Positions 1-6,388 of a stretch of 11,215 bases of DNA are shown here, one piece after another. Source of the DNA: an uncultured Collinsella sp. (GTDB lineage: Bacteria > Actinomycetota > Coriobacteriia > Coriobacteriales > Coriobacteriaceae); assembly GCA_900549065.1 (NCBI GenBank), contig URNC01000059.1, positions 1 to 11,215 on the forward strand, written 5' to 3'. Numbering within the stretch: the stretch's first letter is position 1; each line of letters opens with the position of its first letter. The notes under the pieces are model-generated. The model made no database searches and was not told the DNA's origin. It saw only the letters and a program-made list of their open reading frames with translations. A program made the position numbers and the translations under genes.

Positions 1-53
1 GCATACGAGGTGCAGCGTAGTCTCGTGGGCTCGGAGATGTGTATAAGAGACAG
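1..53 (+). other. Untrimmed Nextera i7 sequencing adapter (not genomic)
   Basis: Bases 1-9 match part of the Illumina P7 primer (GCATACGAG, with the following AT read as GT). Bases 12-19 (GCAGCGTA) have the form of an 8-nt i7 index and match, from memory, Nextera XT index N721. Bases 20-34 are GTCTCGTGGGCTCGG, and 35-53 are the 19-bp Tn5 mosaic end AGATGTGTATAAGAGACAG. Genomic sequence begins at base 54. Any reading frame that starts in this stretch is an artefact, and the window start is a contig end rather than a biological boundary. Confidence 0.97.
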
Positions 54-642
54 CCTCATCAACCGCTTCTACGAGGTCGATGACGGCGAGATCACGTACG
101 ACGGCATCGACGTCAAGCACATTGCCAAGGCCAGCCTGCGCGGGTCGCTCGGCATTGTGCTGCAGGACACGCACCTGTTTAGCGGCACCATTGCGCAGAA
201 CATCCGCTTTGGCAAGCTCGACGCGACCGACGAGGAGGTGCGCGCCGCTGCCGAGGCCGCCTGCGCGGATTCGTTTATCCGCCGCCTGCCGCAGGGCTAC
301 GACACACCGGTCACGGCCGATGGCGCCAACCTGTCGCAGGGCCAGCGCCAGCTGCTCGCCATCGCGCGCGTGGCCGTCGCCGACCCGCCGGTGCTCATCT
401 TGGACGAGGCCACGAGCTCCATCGACACGCGCACCGAAAAGCTCATCGAGCGCGGCATGGACCGCATCATGCGCGGCCGCACCACGTTTATGATCGCGCA
501 CCGCCTGTCCACCGTCCGCGATGCCGACGCCATCATGGTTCTCGAACACGGCTGCATCATCGAGCGCGGCACGCACGAAGAGCTGCTCGCCCAGCACGGC
601 GAGTACTGGCAGCTGGCACATGGTTTAAAAGAGTTGGATTAA
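54..642 (+). CDS. ABC exporter ATP-binding domain, 5' truncated
   Basis: About 195 C-terminal residues of the ATP-hydrolysing domain of an ABCB/MsbA-type exporter, which powers export across the cytoplasmic membrane. The coding frame enters at base 55 (LINRFY), just after where the Walker A lysine should be; Walker A and the whole membrane domain are lost to the adapter-capped contig end. Visible motifs in order are the Q-loop (VLQDTHLFSGTI, around 157-192), the signature LSQGQRQ (331-351, a normal LSxGQ variant), Walker B with catalytic glutamate (VLILDEATSSID, 391-426) and the switch histidine in IAHRLST (His codon 499-501). The TAA stop is at 640-642. Exporters of this type often occur as adjacent heterodimer partners; whether a partner lies upstream cannot be seen. 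The substrate cannot be inferred. The family call is firm; the gene is incomplete only through assembly. Confidence 0.95.
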
Positions 643-691
643 CCCGTTCGAGCACGATGCTTTGACCCCTCCGTGTTCCTCACCTCGCCTC

Positions 692-756
692 AAACCATCA
701 CAACATTCGACGTTTTTTGCCAAAAACGGGAAAAGCTTCGAATGTTGTGATGGTTT
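692..756 (+). repeat. 65-nt palindromic element, copy 1
   Basis: The left arm AAACCATCACAACATTCGA (692-710) is perfectly complementary to the right arm (738-756), giving a 19-bp stem. The 27-nt centre holds a smaller hairpin (711-717 with 722-728, loop 718-721). Two further copies of the same length lie at 1933-1997 and 6172-6236. It lies 50 nt after the ABC gene stop and is followed by a short T-run, so it could end transcription in passing, but the strict arm conservation and fixed length look like a dispersed REP-like or MITE-like DNA element. No target-site duplication is evident. Confidence 0.93.
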
Positions 757-857
757 TTCTGCCACTCGACCGGGTGGAATCGCTTTCTTGCGCACGGAGG
801 TGTGCGGACCCGTGGGCAGGGGAATAAGGTTGGTTATCCGACTCCATTGGAGGGCTC

Positions 858-1895
858 ATGGACCTGCCGATCGTCCTGTCCCATAAGACTGCCTGGCTGT
901 ACAACAACGTGGCGCGCCCGTCCGAGCCGCTCTCGCGAGCAAGCAGCCTATACGATGAGGACTCGCTTGCTAACGAAGCGGAGCCGACCGCGAGCCTGCC
1001 CAAATTGGGACTCGATACCAAGGGGCTGAGGGCTTCAACGGCAGTTGGGATCGTTACCGACTATCTGGTCTCGATCGGTATTCCACGAGAAGAGCTCGAT
1101 CATATCGACACGCTCGTCAACTTCGATTTTGAGCGCTCGACGCCGGCTGGATTTAGGTGCCACGTGTTTGGAGCGCCGGTACCTCCAGACCATCTTATCG
1201 AGGTGGCCGAGGGCCTTCTGGTGGTTGATGAGGTCATGTGCTTTGTCCAAGCGGGTTCGTGGATGAGCGAGCCCGAGCAGCTGGAATATGGCTACGAAAT
1301 CTGCGCCCGATACCATTTGAATCATCTGTCGACAGGCGATTATATCGAGATGGGGCAGAGGTATACCGTTGCCGACTTGATTGCTTATTGCAATGAGAAC
1401 CGATCTCGTCAGGGGGCTGTACGCGCAGCCGCCGTGCTCAAGCGCGTGCACGATGGCGCGCGGTCGCCCATGGAGACGGCCACCGCAATCATGGTCGTAG
1501 CAAAACGTTCCCAGGGAGGGCTGGGATACGCCAAGGTCGAGCTCAACCATCGGGTCAATGTTCCCAACGAGTTCAAGTATCTCGCAAAGGCCGGGTATTT
1601 CGAGATCGATGTATATGCGCCTGCAAGCGGTACAGGGATTGAATACAACGGCTTGGACCATCTTGATAAACAGCGCAGCGCGTCGGATGCGGAGCGTATG
1701 ACCGTGCTGAGCGCGCTGGGCTTTAGGATGATCGTCCTCACCGGGACTCAGTTTGCCCACCAGCTGCAATTGCACCGGGCGATGAACGCCATCGCGCTCG
1801 CTATGGGCCTTAAGTGCGACCGAAGCGAGACATTCCAGAAACGTCAGAACGACCTGCGAGAGTTCGTGATTCGACACTGGGACGGCGGCCTTTAG
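858..1895 (+). CDS. AbiEi-like / DUF559 (Vsr-fold) nuclease-like protein
   Basis: A 345-residue soluble protein with no signal peptide or membrane segment. The N-terminal part (PIVLSHKTAW, then CHVFGAPVPP near 101-110) resembles the winged-helix and linker region of AbiEi-like proteins of Actinobacteria. The stretch SPMETA (203-208) through LNHRV introduces a C-terminal domain like DUF559/very-short-patch-repair endonucleases: YFEIDVY with Asp251, IEYNG with Glu262, His268, and DAER with Asp277 and Arg280, then a GFRMIVLTGTQ strand. These are the usual positions of PD-(D/E)XK-fold acidic residues, but the lysine of the motif is not obvious, so catalysis is unproven. Start ATG 858 follows GGAGGG (849-854) at short spacing. 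No partner toxin gene is adjacent, so it stands alone. It is flanked by two same-orientation 65-nt palindromes. The true function is unknown; the family resemblance is from memory of related coriobacterial proteins. Confidence 0.75.
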   Translation: MDLPIVLSHKTAWLYNNVARPSEPLSRASSLYDEDSLANEAEPTASLPKLGLDTKGLRASTAVGIVTDYLVSIGIPREELDHIDTLVNFDFERSTPAGFRCHVFGAPVPPDHLIEVAEGLLVVDEVMCFVQAGSWMSEPEQLEYGYEICARYHLNHLSTGDYIEMGQRYTVADLIAYCNENRSRQGAVRAAAVLKRVHDGARSPMETATAIMVVAKRSQGGLGYAKVELNHRVNVPNEFKYLAKAGYFEIDVYAPASGTGIEYNGLDHLDKQRSASDAERMTVLSALGFRMIVLTGTQFAHQLQLHRAMNAIALAMGLKCDRSETFQKRQNDLREFVIRHWDGGL

Positions 1896-1932
1896 GGGTG
1901 CTTTGGTCCTTCTACGGGGCGCTGCGGCAGAC

Positions 1933-1997
1933 AAACCATCACAACATTCGATGTTTTTCGCCAAAAACGGGAAAAGTATCGAATGTTGTGATGGTTT
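1933..1997 (+). repeat. 65-nt palindromic element, copy 2
   Basis: It has the same 19-nt arms as copy 1 (1933-1951 and 1979-1997), and pairing extends one base outward and one inward to 21 bp (1932-1952 with 1978-1998). The centre shares the string GCCAAAAACGGGAAAAG with copy 1 and has a GTTTTT/AAAAAC inner stem, so it lies in the same orientation. It begins 37 nt after the stop of the nuclease-like gene. Confidence 0.93.
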
Positions 1998-2061
1998 GCG
2001 TGTTGAGGATGGACTTGGTTAGTTTGTTTTGCTCGAAGTGGTCCGTCCTGTCGTACGGGTG

Positions 2062-2089
2062 TCGGCATGATTCTCTCGTGGGGTATTAT
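2062..2089 (+). promoter_or_regulatory. Possible moaA promoter
   Basis: TATTAT at 2084-2089 is a five-of-six match to a sigma-A -10 box, and TCGGCA at 2062-2067 is a four-of-six -35 box at 16-bp spacing. Transcription would start near 2096, leaving only about 35 nt before the GTG start. This is a motif match only. Confidence 0.3.
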
Positions 2090-2129
2090 GTTTTCCGAAG
2101 AATAAAACGCCGCGTGAGGGGAGGGCTGC

Positions 2130-3185
2130 GTGGACGGGCACGTGCAACATGACGGCTTTGGCCGCGATATCAACTACCTGCGCATTGCCGTTACCGACAA
2201 GTGCAATTTCCGCTGCATTTACTGCATGCCGGCCGATGGCGTGGCGCCCCGTGCACACGACGAGCTACTCAGTGCCGAGGAAATCGCCCGTTTTGTGCGT
2301 CTGGTGGCGGGGGAGGGCATTCGCCGCGTGCGCCTGACGGGCGGCGAGCCGCTGGTCAGCCGCCGTATCATCCCGCTCATTCGTGACATCCGCGCGATTC
2401 CGCAGATCGAGGACATCTCGCTCACCACCAACGGCGCCCTGCTTCCCAAGCTGGCGCCGCAGCTCAAAGATGCCGGGCTTAACCGCGTCAACATCTCGCT
2501 CGACACACTCGACCCCGAGCTGTTTGGAAAGATTACGCGCCTGGGTCGGCTCGAGCAGACCATGGCTGGCATCGACGCGGCGCTGGCTTGGGGCTTTGAG
2601 CCCGTTAAGGTCAACTGTGTTGTGGTGCGCCGGCTCAACCAGGATGTGGCGGCCCTCGCGCGACTCACGCTCGACCGCCCCATCCACCTGCGATTTATCG
2701 AATACATGCCCATCGGCGACGAGCACACGAGCTCGCATTGTGCCGTAGACCCTCACGCGCCCGCGCTCAATCCCGAGCTGTGGGACGCGAGCGACACCGT
2801 GCCGAGTGACGAGCTGCGGGCGCGCATCAATGCCGGGGCAGCCGCGGCGGGGCTGGGCGAGCTCGAGCCGCTCGGCATCAACGACGCTCCTGCCGGCGCG
2901 GGCCCTGCGCGCTATTGGCACTTTCCTGGCGCGACGGGAACGGTCGGTTTCATTAGCGCCATGTCCAACCATTTTTGTGCGAATTGCAACCGTCTGCGCC
3001 TGACGGCCGATGGCAACGTGCGTCCGTGCCTGTTCAGTGATGCCGAGTATTCGGTGCGCGACGCCCTGCGCCGTGGTGATGATATGCAGGTACTTTCGAT
3101 TTGGCGCGATGCCGTGGCCCACAAACCGCAGGAACACGCGATAATTGAGGGCACGCAACGATTTATGTCCCAAATCGGAGGATGA
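2130..3185 (+). CDS. moaA: GTP 3',8-cyclase MoaA
   Basis: Radical SAM enzyme that performs the first step of molybdenum cofactor synthesis, converting GTP to 3',8-cyclo-7,8-dihydro-GTP in the cytosol for MoaC. The 351-residue product (family about 330) has the N-terminal 4Fe-4S motif CNFRCIYC (Cys25, Cys29, Cys32), the SAM-binding GGEP (71-74), and the second-cluster cysteines of MoaA in NHFCANCNRLR and RPC (Cys283, Cys286, Cys300, spacing CxxC-x13-C). It ends in the Gly-Gly tail (350-351) that MoaA needs for catalysis. The start is GTG at 2130, chosen because GGGGAGGG (2118-2125) sits four bases upstream; the nearby ATG at 2149 is out of frame. The fusion gene moaC-mobB starts four bases after the TGA, so the two are surely co-transcribed. 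Confidence 0.96.
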   Translation: MDGHVQHDGFGRDINYLRIAVTDKCNFRCIYCMPADGVAPRAHDELLSAEEIARFVRLVAGEGIRRVRLTGGEPLVSRRIIPLIRDIRAIPQIEDISLTTNGALLPKLAPQLKDAGLNRVNISLDTLDPELFGKITRLGRLEQTMAGIDAALAWGFEPVKVNCVVVRRLNQDVAALARLTLDRPIHLRFIEYMPIGDEHTSSHCAVDPHAPALNPELWDASDTVPSDELRARINAGAAAAGLGELEPLGINDAPAGAGPARYWHFPGATGTVGFISAMSNHFCANCNRLRLTADGNVRPCLFSDAEYSVRDALRRGDDMQVLSIWRDAVAHKPQEHAIIEGTQRFMSQIGG

Positions 3186-3189
3186 TCAT

Positions 3190-4491
3190 ATGGCCAAGAG
3201 CAGGTACGCCGATGCCACCAAGGCCGCTCGCAGGGCCGCGATGTCTGCCCACAAAGGCACGGCTGCGGCGAATGCTGGTAACGCCGACGCGTCCGCGCAG
3301 CCGTCTGCCAGTGCTGCCATCGAGCCCGCCCGCGACGCCCGTCGCGACGAGCTGACGCACGTGGACGCCAAGGGCGAGGTGCGCATGGTTGACGTGTCCG
3401 ACAAGGCCGAGACCCATCGCATCGCTATCGCCGAGGGCACCATCCTCATGCATCCCGAGACGCAGGCCATGGTGCTGCAGGACCGCGCCAAAAAGGGCGA
3501 CGTGCTTGCCTGCGCGCGCGTGGCGGGCATCATGGCCATCAAACGCACGAGCGATATCATCCCCATGTGCCATCCGTTGCTCATTACCAAGAGCAAGTGC
3601 GACATTGCGCCCATCGCTGCGGCGGGGACGCCGGCCGAGGACGTGCCCGAGGGCTGGGCACCGGCGCGTGCGGACGGGCAGGTTGGCTTTCACGTGCTGG
3701 TCACGGCCGGCGTGACGGGCAAGACTGGTATCGAGATGGAGGCTCTGACTGGAGCGAGCGCCGCGTGTCTAACGATCTACGACATGTGCAAGGCCGTCGA
3801 TCGCGGCATGGAGATCGTCGACGTGCGCCTGCTGCACAAGGAGGGCGGCCGCTCGGGCGTGTGGGACCGCGCAGAGCGTCAGGCCGCTGCCGTTGAGGCC
3901 GTGGCCGCTGACGGTGCCGCGCCCGCGAGCACGCCCGTCGCCATCGCGCCCGCAGCTCCGACACCGGCCGTCCCCGCGATCGCGTTTATCGGCTACCAAA
4001 ACTCGGGCAAGACTACGCTCGTCGAGAAGGTTATCGCCGAGCTCACCCGCCGCGGCCTGCGCGTGGGTTCGCTCAAGCATCATGGGCATCACGGCTTTGA
4101 TATCGATGTGCCCGCTAAGGATACGTGGCGCCATCACCAGGCCGGATCCAAGCACGTGGGCCTTATCTGCGCCACGCGCTGGGCGGAGTACGCCGACACG
4201 CGCGAGGAGGACGAGATGCCCGCGCGCGAGCTGCTGTCGCGCTACAACGATGTCGACGTGGTGATCATCGAGGGCTACAAGACCGAGGGCTTCGACAACA
4301 TCGTGGTCGCGCGCTCCGGTGTCGACCGTCTGCGCGGCAAGAGCTCGCTCGACCTGGTCGACGGTCACACGCTGGCCCTTGCCTGCAACGAGGCCCTGGC
4401 ACGCCAGGCCTTCGACGCCGGCTTTGCGACCCGAGCCATCAACATCAACGACGCCCGAGCCATCTGCGACCTTATCCAAGATCATCTTTAA
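3190..4491 (+). CDS. moaC-mobB: MoaC-MobB fusion (cyclic pyranopterin monophosphate synthase / Mo cofactor guanylation adaptor)
   Basis: A 433-residue fusion. Residues 1-54 are an Ala-rich, charged low-complexity extension. Residues ~55-228 are MoaC, which turns MoaA's product into cyclic pyranopterin monophosphate: KKGDV (Lys102), MCHPL with His128, GIEMEALTGAS with Glu182 and Glu184, and YDMCK with Asp198 and Lys201 match the E. coli active-site positions as I recall them. Residues 229-262 are an Ala/Pro linker. Residues ~263-433 are MobB, a P-loop GTPase with GYQNSGKTTL (268-277) and IIEGYK (359-364), which assists MobA in adding GMP to the cofactor. Start ATG 3190 was preferred over an upstream in-frame ATG at 3145 inside moaA because GGAGG (3177-3181) lies eight bases before it and MAKSRYAD begins cleanly. 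Fusing an early and a late pathway enzyme is unusual; the MobB half implies that the cell uses bis-MGD enzymes such as formate dehydrogenase or DMSO-reductase-family proteins. Confidence 0.93.
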   Translation: MAKSRYADATKAARRAAMSAHKGTAAANAGNADASAQPSASAAIEPARDARRDELTHVDAKGEVRMVDVSDKAETHRIAIAEGTILMHPETQAMVLQDRAKKGDVLACARVAGIMAIKRTSDIIPMCHPLLITKSKCDIAPIAAAGTPAEDVPEGWAPARADGQVGFHVLVTAGVTGKTGIEMEALTGASAACLTIYDMCKAVDRGMEIVDVRLLHKEGGRSGVWDRAERQAAAVEAVAADGAAPASTPVAIAPAAPTPAVPAIAFIGYQNSGKTTLVEKVIAELTRRGLRVGSLKHHGHHGFDIDVPAKDTWRHHQAGSKHVGLICATRWAEYADTREEDEMPARELLSRYNDVDVVIIEGYKTEGFDNIVVARSGVDRLRGKSSLDLVDGHTLALACNEALARQAFDAGFATRAININDARAICDLIQDHL

Positions 4492-4504
4492 GGCTCGACG
4501 CTGC

Positions 4505-4604
4505 GCCGGCCCCAAGCACCCCATCTCGCCCCTCAAGCCGTCGCTCGCGTACCAAAGTACGCGTCGCTCCTCTTTCGGGGCGACCTGGGGCACTTGGAAC
4601 CGGC
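4505..4604 (+). repeat. ~100-nt long imperfect inverted repeat / structured element
   Basis: The arm at 4505-4532 pairs with 4577-4604 in four stems of 5, 5, 5 and 7 bp, separated by three symmetrical 2x2 mismatches (4510-4511 with 4598-4599, 4517-4518 with 4591-4592, 4524-4525 with 4584-4585). The 44-nt apical part contains a perfect 7-bp hairpin (4546-4552 with 4557-4563, loop CAAA). There is no T-run after it, so it is not an ordinary terminator. It begins 13 nt after the moaC-mobB stop. It may be a decayed palindromic element or a structured RNA; I do not recognise it. Confidence 0.6.
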
Positions 4605-4623
4605 TCGCTGCGCTGCCATAACA

Positions 4624-4652
4624 TGCCAAAAAGGGACAGGTTTATTTTGGCA
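4624..4652 (+). repeat. Short palindrome with GGGACAGG core
   Basis: TGCCAAAA (4624-4631) pairs with TTTTGGCA (4645-4652) around a loop that contains GGGACAGG. It shares the AAGGGACAGG core with the palindromes at 4678-4710, 6271-6298 and 7224-7255, although the arms differ. Such AAAGGGRCAGG palindromes are common between genes in several bacterial groups and may be REP-like. Confidence 0.6.
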
Positions 4653-4677
4653 GGTTTTATCTGGGCAAACGTCATTT

Positions 4678-4715
4678 CCACCACAAAGGGGCCAGGCACC
4701 TTTGTGGTGGTTTTT
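4678..4715 (+). terminator. Palindrome of GGSCAGG family, terminator-like
   Basis: CCACCACAAAGG (4678-4689) and CCTTTGTGGTGG (4699-4710) form a perfect 12-bp stem with a 9-nt loop, followed at once by five T. This has the form of an intrinsic terminator and would end transcription from the moa operon before the MFS promoter. The same sequence type recurs at 6271-6298 and, diverged, at 7224-7255, where no T-run follows, so termination may be secondary to its being a dispersed repeat. Confidence 0.55.
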
Positions 4716-4718
4716 GCT

Positions 4719-4748
4719 TTGGTCGATGTGTGAGACATGCCTTACAAT
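4719..4748 (+). promoter_or_regulatory. Possible promoter of the MFS gene
   Basis: TTGGTC (4719-4724) and TACAAT (4743-4748) stand 18 bp apart, right after the terminator-like palindrome. Use of this promoter would give a leader of roughly 130 nt before the MFS start. This is a motif match only; the -35 box is weak. Confidence 0.3.
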
Positions 4749-4762
4749 CTACCAAGTAGTTC

Positions 4763-4884
4763 ATGACGGGCGAAAAACGGAGAGAAGGGGCTTGATGCGT
4801 CCTTAATGTTTCATGCGGATAGATTGATTTGACAGACGGTGGCGAATGCCCGCCGTCCGCATTTGTATGAAACAAGGAGTCTCC
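4763..4884 (+). promoter_or_regulatory. Putative attenuator-like leader of the MFS exporter
   Basis: Three mini-ORFs abut by stop/start overlap: ATG 4763 to TGA 4795 (MTGEKRREGA), ATG 4795 to TAA 4806 (MRP, preceded by GAAGGGG at 4784-4790) and ATG 4806 to TGA 4832 (MFHADRLI). TGTTTCAT (4807-4814) pairs with ATGAAACA (4867-4874), whose last base is the first base of the MFS ribosome binding site AAGGAG (4874-4879); GCGGA (4815-4819) can pair with TCCGC (4856-4860), and a GC hairpin lies inside (4835-4857). Ribosomes held on the leader would open the outer stem. This resembles translational attenuation of antibiotic efflux genes but is inferred only from layout. Confidence 0.35.
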
Positions 4885-6171
4885 ATGCTCGCCTTTCTTT
4901 TCTCAAAGCCTCAATCATCGCTGTCCGTGCAGGCCAAGCGCCTGGTGGCGATGCGCTTTCTCATCTACACCGGTTTTCAGACCAGCTACTTCATCGGCGT
5001 CATCGGAACGCTCACCTATGCAGACGATGCCTCAGTCGTGGCGACATCGCTGGCCGTCCTTTTTATGAACGTATTCGTGATCCTGGGATCCTTTGCGGGT
5101 GGAGCGGCGCTTGACGCTTGGGGTCCGTGCCGGCATTTCCGGGCGAGTATCGTCGCCACGTTGGCAACCGGCGCGGCAATCCTCGCCTTTGGCAGCGCGA
5201 CCGGAACAGTCCTTGCCGGCGCGGTACTCCTGGGCTTTGTGATGGGATTCGCCCAGCCCATCGCCACGTCCTATCCGGCGTATCTCACCGACGACCCCGT
5301 CGAGCTCAAAGACATCAACTCCGCCATAACCATGTTCTCCAACGTGAGCATTATCGTCGGCCCCACACTGGGCGGCTTTGTCGCGGCGGCGTCGTCATCG
5401 CGCGTGGTGTTTGTGCTCATGATGCTCTTTACCTTGTTGGCGCTTATCGCCGGCTGGGGATTTAGGCCGCAAACATGTCACTTCGTCGCGCGCGAAAGCG
5501 ATCTCGCGGAAAGCGGTGCGACGGCAAGCAAGGCCAGCCAAAGCCCCGACCCCAGCACGTCTTCCCGCGTCACCTTCGCGACCAGCATCAAGACGGTCTT
5601 TACCAACAGCGTCCTCGCCCTGCTGTTCTGCATTATCTTCCTTTCGAACTTTGGCTATGGAGCTTTCGATCCGTTGGAGTCGTTCTTCTACCGCGATGTC
5701 CTGCACGTCGGTGTCGAATGGATGGGCTGGCTCTCGTCGGCCTCGGGCGTGGGCGCGGTGCTGGGCGCCGTGGCCGCGCTCCGTTTGCCGCCGCACTTGG
5801 TTAACCTTAAAACGCTGCTCGTGGCACTTATGTCCGTGGGCCTGGGAAGTCTGCTCTATGTGGGGACGCCGTACGTGGGCGTAGCCCTTGTCGGCCAGAT
5901 TGTCCTTGGCGTGGCCTGGGGCGTCGTCAACCCGCTCCACAACACGATCGTGCAAACGACGGCTCCGCTCGAGCAGCTCGGTCGCGTCAACTCGGTCATG
6001 GGCTTTGGCAACATGTTCGCCGGCGTGGCCCCGCTGGCGATTGCCCCGTGGCTGGCGGCGACGTTTGGTGTGCAGCAGACGCTCATCGGGGCGGGCATGG
6101 TCGTGACGGCGGTTCCCGCGGCGTTGCTGCTGTTTGGTCGCTGGCACTTGGATCGTGCCGCGAGGTGGTAA
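4885..6171 (+). CDS. MFS exporter, MefA-like
   Basis: A 428-residue, 12-helix major facilitator protein of the cytoplasmic membrane, most like the macrolide-efflux/enterobactin-exporter branch (MFS_3), which exchanges drug or metabolite for protons. Two six-helix halves (about 20-195 and 240-420) are joined by a Ser/Ala-rich cytosolic loop (~196-238). A motif-A variant GGAALDAWGPCRHFR (72-86, with Asp77) lies between helices 2 and 3, and GRVNSVMGFGN (366-376) resembles the conserved loop of Mef-type proteins. Start ATG 4885 was chosen over the in-frame ATG at 4846 because AAGGAG (4874-4879) sits five bases before it and the upstream stretch is a hairpin. The substrate is unknown. A 65-nt palindrome begins directly at the stop codon. 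The unusual leader suggests inducible translation. Confidence 0.88.
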   Translation: MLAFLFSKPQSSLSVQAKRLVAMRFLIYTGFQTSYFIGVIGTLTYADDASVVATSLAVLFMNVFVILGSFAGGAALDAWGPCRHFRASIVATLATGAAILAFGSATGTVLAGAVLLGFVMGFAQPIATSYPAYLTDDPVELKDINSAITMFSNVSIIVGPTLGGFVAAASSSRVVFVLMMLFTLLALIAGWGFRPQTCHFVARESDLAESGATASKASQSPDPSTSSRVTFATSIKTVFTNSVLALLFCIIFLSNFGYGAFDPLESFFYRDVLHVGVEWMGWLSSASGVGAVLGAVAALRLPPHLVNLKTLLVALMSVGLGSLLYVGTPYVGVALVGQIVLGVAWGVVNPLHNTIVQTTAPLEQLGRVNSVMGFGNMFAGVAPLAIAPWLAATFGVQQTLIGAGMVVTAVPAALLLFGRWHLDRAARW

Positions 6172-6236
6172 AAACCATCACAACATTCAGCGAAAATCGC
6201 GATTTTGCCGAAAAATGTCGAATGTTGTGATGGTTT
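6172..6236 (-). repeat. 65-nt palindromic element, copy 3, reversed
   Basis: Arms 6172-6188 and 6220-6236 pair perfectly over 17 bp. The reverse complement reads AAACCATCACAACATTCGAC and a TTTTTCG-rich centre, which aligns better with copies 1 and 2 than the forward strand does, so this copy is inverted. The centre holds a perfect 14-bp palindrome AAAATCGCGATTTT (6193-6206). It abuts the TAA stop of the MFS gene. Confidence 0.9.
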
Positions 6237-6270
6237 GCGCTCCGGCCAGGCCATCCTTCGGGTTCGGCCA

Positions 6271-6298
6271 CCACAAAGGGGGGCAGGCACCTTTGTGG
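6271..6298 (+). repeat. Palindrome of GGSCAGG family
   Basis: CCACAAAGG (6271-6279) pairs with CCTTTGTGG (6290-6298) over a 10-nt loop containing GGGGCAGG. It is nearly the same as the palindrome at 4678-4710, but the outer 3 bp on the right are lost and no T-run follows. Confidence 0.7.
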
Positions 6299-6388
6299 CG
6301 ATCGGGTCCCAGCGGCCTGCGCCTTGGTATACCATGTACACCGTTCACGAATACACCCCACACCGCCGCACAACCCAGAAAGGCCCCC

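Noticed and set aside
10..53. ATG-like start of the first open frame at base 10
   Set aside because: It lies in the sequencing adapter; the real gene begins upstream of the contig.
1035..1964. 309-codon open frame on the - strand over the nuclease-like gene
   Set aside because: It is a shadow of the + strand gene: no ribosome binding site or recognisable domain, and it runs into the 65-nt palindrome.
692..1998. Composite insertion sequence around the nuclease-like gene
   Set aside because: No transposase gene and no target-site duplication were found; the flanking elements are short palindromes.
1998..2129. Molybdenum cofactor riboswitch before moaA
   Set aside because: I could not find the conserved helices of that RNA, and the best promoter candidate leaves a leader of only about 35 nt.
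3769..4629. 286-codon - strand frame over moaC-mobB
   Set aside because: It is antisense to intact MoaC and MobB motifs and its product resembles nothing known to me.
4829..4834. Perfect TTGACA -35 box before the MFS gene
   Set aside because: No -10 box at 16-18 bp; the expected position falls in the GC hairpin, and the next TATGAA is 31 bp away.
4846..4884. Start of the MFS gene at ATG 4846
   Set aside because: It sits in the loop of a GC-rich hairpin without a ribosome binding site; ATG 4885 has AAGGAG at proper spacing and begins a typical MFS N-terminus.
692..6236. CRISPR array made of the repeated palindromes
   Set aside because: Copies are kilobases apart, differ in orientation and are separated by genes, with no spacer-sized intervals.
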